This document shows, one piece after another, positions 59,333-64,000 of a stretch of 64,000 nt of DNA (within the stretch, counting starts at the first letter, position 1; each line of letters opens with the position of its first letter). The notes beneath the pieces were generated by a model that made no database searches, was not told the DNA's origin, and saw only the letters and a program-made list of their open reading frames with translations. The position numbers and the translations under genes are program-made. Source of the stretch: Marinobacter xestospongiae (GTDB lineage: Bacteria > Pseudomonadota > Gammaproteobacteria > Pseudomonadales > Oleiphilaceae). The stretch is from contig NZ_JAKZAK010000010.1 of the NCBI RefSeq assembly GCF_023156385.1, positions 21,922 through 85,921 on the forward strand. The letters run 5' to 3'.

Positions 59333-61960
59333 ATGAAAACCGCAGCGTTGCGACAGGCATTTTTTGACTTCTTCCAACAACAGGGACACACCGTGGTACC
59401 CAGCAGTTCGCTGGTGCCTGCCGACGATCCCACGTTGCTGTTCACCAATGCCGGCATGAACCAGTTCAAGGACGTCTTCCTTGGCCGGGAGCAGCGCGAT
59501 TACAGCCGGGCCACCACCGCCCAGAAGTGTGTGCGGGCCGGCGGCAAGCACAACGATCTCGAAAATGTGGGCTACACCGCCCGTCACCACACCTTCTTTG
59601 AAATGCTGGGCAATTTCAGCTTCGGTGACTACTTCAAGCGTGAGGCGATCAACTTTGCCTGGACCTTCCTCACCGGTGATCAGTGGCTGAAACTGCCAAA
59701 AGACAAGCTCTGGGTAACCGTTTACGCCTCCGACGACGAGGCCTTTGATATCTGGAGCAAGGAAATGGGCGTGCCGGAGGAGCGGATCATCCGCATCGGC
59801 GACAACAAGGGCGCGCCCTATGCCTCTGACAACTTCTGGCAGATGGGGGATACGGGTCCCTGCGGCCCCTGCACCGAGATCTTCTACGACCATGGTCCGG
59901 ACGTTGCCGGTGGACCCCCCGGCAGCCCGGAGGAAGACGGCGATCGCTACATCGAAATCTGGAACGTGGTGTTCATGCAGTACAACCGCACCGCCGAGGG
60001 CGAAATGCTGCCGCTGCCCAAGCCGTCTGTCGATACCGGCATGGGTCTGGAGCGGATTGCCGCCGTGCTCCAGGGCGTTCACAGCAACTATGAGATCGAT
60101 CTGTTCGAGGACCTGCTGAAAGCCGCGTCCGGGATTCTTGGCGGCGTGGCCACCACCGAAGCGTCTCTGCGGGTGGTGGCGGATCACATCCGTTCCTGCT
60201 CCTTCCTGATCGCCGACGGCGTGATGCCGTCCAACGAAGGTCGCGGCTTTGTCCTGCGCCGCATCATCCGTCGCGCGGCCCGTCACGGCAACAAGCTGGG
60301 CGCTCAGGGTACCTTCTTCCACAAGCTGGTACCGGCGCTGGTGTCGCTGATGGGCGAAGCCTACCCGGAACTTGCGCGCACCCAGGCTCAGATTGAACGG
60401 GTACTGCTGCAGGAAGAAGAACAGTTCGCCAAGACCCTCGACAAGGGCCTGCGCCTGCTGGAGCAGGATATTGCAGACCTTGAGGGAACGGTCATTCCCG
60501 GCAAGACCATCTTTACCCTGTACGACACCTACGGTTTTCCGGTGGACCTGACCAACGACATTGCCCGGGAGCGCGGCCTGACCCTGGACTACGACGGCTA
60601 TGAAGCCGCCATGAACGACCAGCGTGAGCGTGCGCGGGCTGCCAGCAAGTTTGGTATCGACTACAACGCCGGCCTGCAGCTTGAAGGCAAGACCGAATTC
60701 TCCGGCTACGAGCGGGTGGATGGCCACGAAACCATTCGCACCGTCATCGTCGATGGTGAGGAAAAGCCGGCCCAGGCGGGTGATGAGGCCATTGTAGTGC
60801 TTGAGAAAACCCCGTTTTACGCTGAGTCCGGTGGCCAGGTGGGCGATACCGGCCTGCTGACCTGGAGTGGCGGCCGATTCCAGGTTGCTGACACCCGTAA
60901 GGAAGGTGATCACCATATCCACATCGGTACGGTGATTGAGGGTGAGCTGTTCCCGGGGCTGGAAGTGGATGCCCGGGTGGATCACGTTCGTCGCCAGGCC
61001 ACGGCCCTGAACCACTCCGCAACACACCTGCTGCATGCGGCGTTGCGCAAGGTGTTGGGCGAGCATGTGACCCAGAAAGGCTCATTGGTTGATCCGGACA
61101 AGCTGCGGTTCGACTTCTCCCACTTTGAGGCGGTGTCCGCAGACGAGCTGAAAGAGATCGAGCGTGAGGTCAATGAGCAGATCCTGGCCAACACCGCGGT
61201 CGAAACCGACATCACAGACATGGAAAGCGCCCAGGAAAAAGGCGCCATGGCGCTGTTCGGTGAGAAGTACGGCGACACCGTGCGGGTGTTGAGCATGGGG
61301 ACCGATCGCTACTCGGTGGAGCTGTGTGGCGGAACCCACGTTGCCCGTACCGGCGATATTGGTCTGCTGAAGATTGTCTCCGAAGGTGGCATTTCATCTG
61401 GCGTCCGTCGAATTGAGGCCGTTACCGGTTTTAATGCGCTGGCCTGGATGGATCAGACTGAAGAGAAGCTGAAAGAGGCGGCTCAGCTGGTGAAAGGCGG
61501 CCGGGATTCGGTGATCGACAAGGTCCAGGCCACGGTAGAACGTAACCGTCAGCTGGAGAAAGAACTCGATCAGCTCAAGGCCAAGCTCGCCAGCTCTGCT
61601 GGCTCCGACCTGGCGGCATCGGCCGTTGAGGTGGGTGGTCTCAAGGTCGTGGCGGCAGAGCTGGAAGGTGCCGACCGCAAGGCGCTGATGGAAACCGCAG
61701 ACCAGCTCAAGAACAAGCTGGGTGAGGGCGTTGTGGTGCTGGCCAGTGTCGAGGATGGCAAGGTGACCCTGGTAGCGGGGGTGACCAAGTCCGCTACCGG
61801 TCGCGTGAAGGCGGGTGATCTGATGAAGCACCTTGCTGCCCAGGTGGATGGCAAGGGTGGCGGTCGTCCGGATATGGCCCAGGGTGGCGGTAATGACCCC
61901 GCCAAGCTGCCGGCCGCGCTGGAAGGTGTTGCGGCCTGGGTTGAGCAGACAATCGCCTGA
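59333..61960 (+). CDS. alaS: Alanyl-tRNA synthetase
   Basis: Charges tRNA-Ala and edits mischarged Ser and Gly. The 875 aa match E. coli (876). The class II aminoacylation core includes [31 protein letters not shown] and the [15 protein letters not shown] segment. The editing domain has the zinc ligands HSATHLLH and CGGTHV. The C-terminal coiled coil and C-Ala domain are present ([11 protein letters not shown]). I start at the ATG at 59333 ([15 protein letters not shown]); an in-frame extension of nine codons is possible. The 272-bp upstream gap has a TATGCT that could be a -10. lysC follows after 74 bp. Confidence 0.98.
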   Translation: MKTAALRQAFFDFFQQQGHTVVPSSSLVPADDPTLLFTNAGMNQFKDVFLGREQRDYSRATTAQKCVRAGGKHNDLENVGYTARHHTFFEMLGNFSFGDYFKREAINFAWTFLTGDQWLKLPKDKLWVTVYASDDEAFDIWSKEMGVPEERIIRIGDNKGAPYASDNFWQMGDTGPCGPCTEIFYDHGPDVAGGPPGSPEEDGDRYIEIWNVVFMQYNRTAEGEMLPLPKPSVDTGMGLERIAAVLQGVHSNYEIDLFEDLLKAASGILGGVATTEASLRVVADHIRSCSFLIADGVMPSNEGRGFVLRRIIRRAARHGNKLGAQGTFFHKLVPALVSLMGEAYPELARTQAQIERVLLQEEEQFAKTLDKGLRLLEQDIADLEGTVIPGKTIFTLYDTYGFPVDLTNDIARERGLTLDYDGYEAAMNDQRERARAASKFGIDYNAGLQLEGKTEFSGYERVDGHETIRTVIVDGEEKPAQAGDEAIVVLEKTPFYAESGGQVGDTGLLTWSGGRFQVADTRKEGDHHIHIGTVIEGELFPGLEVDARVDHVRRQATALNHSATHLLHAALRKVLGEHVTQKGSLVDPDKLRFDFSHFEAVSADELKEIEREVNEQILANTAVETDITDMESAQEKGAMALFGEKYGDTVRVLSMGTDRYSVELCGGTHVARTGDIGLLKIVSEGGISSGVRRIEAVTGFNALAWMDQTEEKLKEAAQLVKGGRDSVIDKVQATVERNRQLEKELDQLKAKLASSAGSDLAASAVEVGGLKVVAAELEGADRKALMETADQLKNKLGEGVVVLASVEDGKVTLVAGVTKSATGRVKAGDLMKHLAAQVDGKGGGRPDMAQGGGNDPAKLPAALEGVAAWVEQTIA

Positions 61961-62034
61961 CCACTTGGCGCAGTGAATACAGGTTGACGGCACTGGGTGT
62001 CCGTCGTGGGTGGTGATAGCAAGACGGAAGAAAA

Positions 62035-63267
62035 ATGGCTCTTTTGGTTCAGAAGTTCGGTGGTACCTCGGTCGGCACTACCGAGAGAATAGAGGCGGTG
62101 GCAGAGAAGGTCTGCCGGTTCCGCAAAGAAGGTCATGATGTCGTGGTGGTGGTTTCCGCCATGAGCGGTGAGACCAATCGCCTGATTGGACTGGCCAGCG
62201 ACATCATGGAAGAACCGACGCCGCGGGAAATGGACGTGCTGGTGTCTACTGGCGAGCAGGTCACCATTGCACTGCTGTCCATGGCTCTGCAGAAACGTGG
62301 CTGTGAGGCCCGTTCCTATACTGGCAGCCAGGTTCGCATTCTGACCGACAGCACCCACACCAAAGCGCGTATCCGCCAGATTGACGAGCAGCGGATGCGG
62401 GAAGACCTGGACGCAGGTCGCGTGGTGGTGGTGGCTGGATTCCAGGGCACCGACGAGCACGGCAATATCACCACGTTGGGCCGGGGTGGTTCCGATACCA
62501 CCGCGGTTGCTCTGGCAGCGGCGCTGAAGGCGGATGAATGCCAGATCTACACCGATGTGGACGGGGTGTACACCACTGATCCGCGGGTTGTGGACAGTGC
62601 CCGTCGCCTGGACCGCATTACCTTTGAAGAAATGATTGAGATGGCGAGCCTGGGCTCCAAGGTGCTCCAGATTCGCTCCGTGGAATTCGCGGGCAAGTAC
62701 AATGTGCCGCTGCGTGTCCTGTCCAGTTTCCAGGACGGTGGTGGAACCCTGATTACTCTTGAGGATGACGACGTCATGGAACAACCGGTTGTTTCCGGCA
62801 TAGCCTTTAATCGTGATGAAGCCAAGCTGACCATCTCGGGCGTTCCCGACACCCCAGGCAGCGCTGTGGGTATCCTGAAACCGGTCAGCGACGCCAACAT
62901 CGATGTTGACATGATCGTCCAGAATGTGGGCGCCGACAATCGCACCGACTTCACCTTCACGGTACATCGTGGCGACTTCAAACGCGCCAACGACGTGCTG
63001 GAACGGGTGGCTGCCGAGCTGGGTGCCCGGGAAGTCAGTGGTGACAACAAGATCGCCAAAGTGAGCATTGTTGGTGTGGGAATGAAGTCTCATGCCGGGG
63101 TAGCGACTACAATGTTTGAGGCGCTGTCCCATGAAGGCATCAATATCCAGATGATCTCAACATCTGAAATTAAAATTTCTGTAGTAATTGATGAGAAGTA
63201 TCTTGAGCTTGCGGTTCGCGCCCTGCATAGTGCGTTTGAACTGGATAAGCCTGAGGGCGAGGCCTGA
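62035..63267 (+). CDS. lysC: Aspartate kinase
   Basis: Phosphorylates aspartate, the first step to lysine, methionine, threonine and diaminopimelate. The 410 aa consist of a kinase domain with the N-terminal [15 protein letters not shown] and [20 protein letters not shown], followed by two ACT regulatory domains (from about residue 265, [20 protein letters not shown], and about 345, [12 protein letters not shown]). This is the monofunctional feedback-regulated type. There is no room for a lysine riboswitch in the 74-bp upstream gap. alaS-lysC-csrA order is shared with Pseudomonas. Confidence 0.97.
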   Translation: MALLVQKFGGTSVGTTERIEAVAEKVCRFRKEGHDVVVVVSAMSGETNRLIGLASDIMEEPTPREMDVLVSTGEQVTIALLSMALQKRGCEARSYTGSQVRILTDSTHTKARIRQIDEQRMREDLDAGRVVVVAGFQGTDEHGNITTLGRGGSDTTAVALAAALKADECQIYTDVDGVYTTDPRVVDSARRLDRITFEEMIEMASLGSKVLQIRSVEFAGKYNVPLRVLSSFQDGGGTLITLEDDDVMEQPVVSGIAFNRDEAKLTISGVPDTPGSAVGILKPVSDANIDVDMIVQNVGADNRTDFTFTVHRGDFKRANDVLERVAAELGAREVSGDNKIAKVSIVGVGMKSHAGVATTMFEALSHEGINIQMISTSEIKISVVIDEKYLELAVRALHSAFELDKPEGEA

Positions 63268-63362
63268 TCCGACATTCGTGTGGGGTCCGGCCGCAGTGGA
63301 ATAACAAGGGTTGAATTCCTGGTCCGGAAAGGCGGGAATCACGTATAAGTGGTTGTTCGCCT

Positions 63363-63390
63363 TTCAAACGATGAGTTTGCCCACTATAAC
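63363..63390 (+). promoter_or_regulatory. Candidate csrA promoter
   Basis: TTCAAA (63363-63368) and TATAAC (63385-63390) are 16 bp apart in the AT-rich 177-bp gap before csrA. Other -10-like hexamers lie close by (TATAAA at 63394-63399), so the exact start is unsure. Confidence 0.35.
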
Positions 63391-63444
63391 TTATATAAAG
63401 TGATATTCGTCGGAACTGGTAGCTCTGAAAAGGGAGTAAAGGAC

Positions 63445-63642
63445 ATGTTGATTTTGACTCGCCGAGTTGGCGAAACCCTGATGGTCGGTGATGAGGTCAC
63501 CGTGACGGTACTGGGGGTTAAGGGGAATCAGGTACGCATTGGTGTGAACGCTCCGAAAGAAGTGGCAGTACACCGTGAAGAGATTTACCAGCGTATCCAG
63601 AGTGAGAAAACAGACTCTGATGAGCCGAACGGCAATCGCTAG
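63445..63642 (+). CDS. csrA: Carbon storage regulator CsrA/RsmA
   Basis: Dimeric RNA-binding protein that represses or stabilises many mRNAs by binding GGA motifs; controls biofilm, motility and central metabolism. The 65 aa begin [18 protein letters not shown] and include [22 protein letters not shown], with the conserved Arg of the VHREE segment. The open frame extends back to 63349, but AAGGAC and AGGGAG next to the ATG at 63445 settle the start. GGA motifs at 63433-63435 and 63441-63443 overlap the ribosome site, consistent with autoregulation. A terminator follows. Confidence 0.98.
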   Translation: MLILTRRVGETLMVGDEVTVTVLGVKGNQVRIGVNAPKEVAVHREEIYQRIQSEKTDSDEPNGNR

Positions 63643-63654
63643 CCAGCTCTAAAA

Positions 63655-63686
63655 GGCCGCTCAAGGGAAACCTGAGCGGCCTTTTT
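63655..63686 (+). terminator. Intrinsic terminator after csrA
   Basis: GGCCGCTCA (63655-63663) pairs with TGAGCGGCC (63673-63681), flanked by AAAA before and TTTTT after. It separates csrA from the two tRNA genes. Confidence 0.9.
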
Positions 63687-63771
63687 CTTTGTCTGGGAAA
63701 CGAATTTAAAAAAATTTTGCGTCAACCCTATGAAAACAAAAATTTCGTGGTAGTATACGCCCCGTTCTCAA

Positions 63772-63863
<92 letters not shown>

Positions 63864-63923
63864 TTCTTTTGCGGAAGAAAAGTTGAGGCAGTTGGTTTAG
63901 CACCCAACAGGTTTTTGATATCG

Positions 63924-64000
63924 GCGGCTGTAGCTCAGCTGGATAGAGTACCTGGCTACGAACCAGGCGGTCGGAGGTTCGAATCCTCCCAGCCGCGCCA
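63924..64000 (+). tRNA. tRNA-Arg (anticodon ACG)
   Basis: Seventy-seven bases ending with encoded CCA at the last base of the window. The acceptor arm is GCGGCTG with CAGCCGC and discriminator G. The anticodon stem CCTGG/CCAGG holds loop CTACGAA, so the anticodon is ACG (A34 becomes inosine via TadA) for CGU/CGC/CGA arginine codons. It lies 62 bp after tRNA-Ser, probably on one transcript. Confidence 0.97.

Noticed and set aside
59291..61066. 591-codon open frame on the - strand
   Set aside because: Antisense to alaS, with shadow-frame composition and no start signal.
61961..62034. Lysine riboswitch before lysC
   Set aside because: The gap is only 74 bp, far shorter than an L-box, and no conserved core is visible.

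Overview
The window is a gapless stretch of gammaproteobacterial core chromosome. Gene content, gene order and the GC-rich sequence point to the Marinobacter/Pseudomonas side of the class, most likely a Marinobacter-like marine bacterium. The genus is inferred from synteny and protein character only; no search was run. I see no prophage, insertion sequence, integron, CRISPR array, toxin-antitoxin pair or defence island.

Layout. (1) 1-15.4 kb, + strand: the tail of a thioredoxin-like protein, then dnaE, accA, tilS, pyrG, kdsA, eno, ftsB, ispD, ispF, truD, surE, pcm and a DUF368 polyprenyl-phosphate translocase. This is the familiar dnaE-to-surE block covering replication, fatty acid, CTP, KDO, isoprenoid and tRNA functions. 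(2) 15.4-18.4 kb: nlpD-rpoS behind an AT-rich leader, then a hairpin-rich rpoS 3' region and a periplasmic chalcone-isomerase-like protein. (3) 18.5-27.2 kb, - strand: metG, rsxABCDGE (Rnf-type electron-transport complex) and nth. (4) 27.4-31.2 kb, + strand: apbC/mrp, dcd, a yjaG homologue and avtA. (5) 31.2-38.1 kb: DUF3108, purN and purM on the - strand, then DUF2066, a CDP-alcohol phosphatidyltransferase, hda, an orphan ParA and yqcC on the + strand. (6) 38.1-48.5 kb: a MASE1-PAS-GGDEF-EAL protein and nadC (-), DUF1631, ampD, ampE and a chemoreceptor (+). (7) 48.5-59.1 kb: pduO-type adenosyltransferase, panE and valS (-), cbiZ (+), a small unknown gene, holC and pepA (-), lptF-lptG (+) and an RDD membrane protein (-). 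(8) 59.3-64.0 kb, + strand: alaS, lysC, csrA, tRNA-Ser(GCU) and tRNA-Arg(ACG), an order shared with Pseudomonas.

Functional links: the surE/pcm/nlpD/rpoS group serves stationary phase and the cell wall. The rsx proteins form one membrane complex. PurM and PurN act in the same pathway. Hda turns off DnaA-ATP. LptF and LptG form the LPS-export permease. CbiZ and the PduO-type enzyme could act in sequence in cobinamide salvage. CsrA is the global RNA-binding regulator, and its own leader carries GGA motifs.

No wholly new multi-gene system is evident. The most interesting items are: an EAL domain with two catalytic residues replaced next to an intact GGDEF domain; cbiZ plus an unrecognised small gene placed inside the usual pepA-holC-valS block; a threefold coiled-coil repeat at the RsxC C-terminus; a 14-bp palindromic tandem repeat between kdsA and eno; a 10-bp-phased motif array upstream of the DUF1631 gene; a hairpin at the predicted 5' end of the dcd mRNA; a GGA-bearing hairpin cluster after rpoS; and a DnaE whose internal clamp-binding motif lacks its glutamine.
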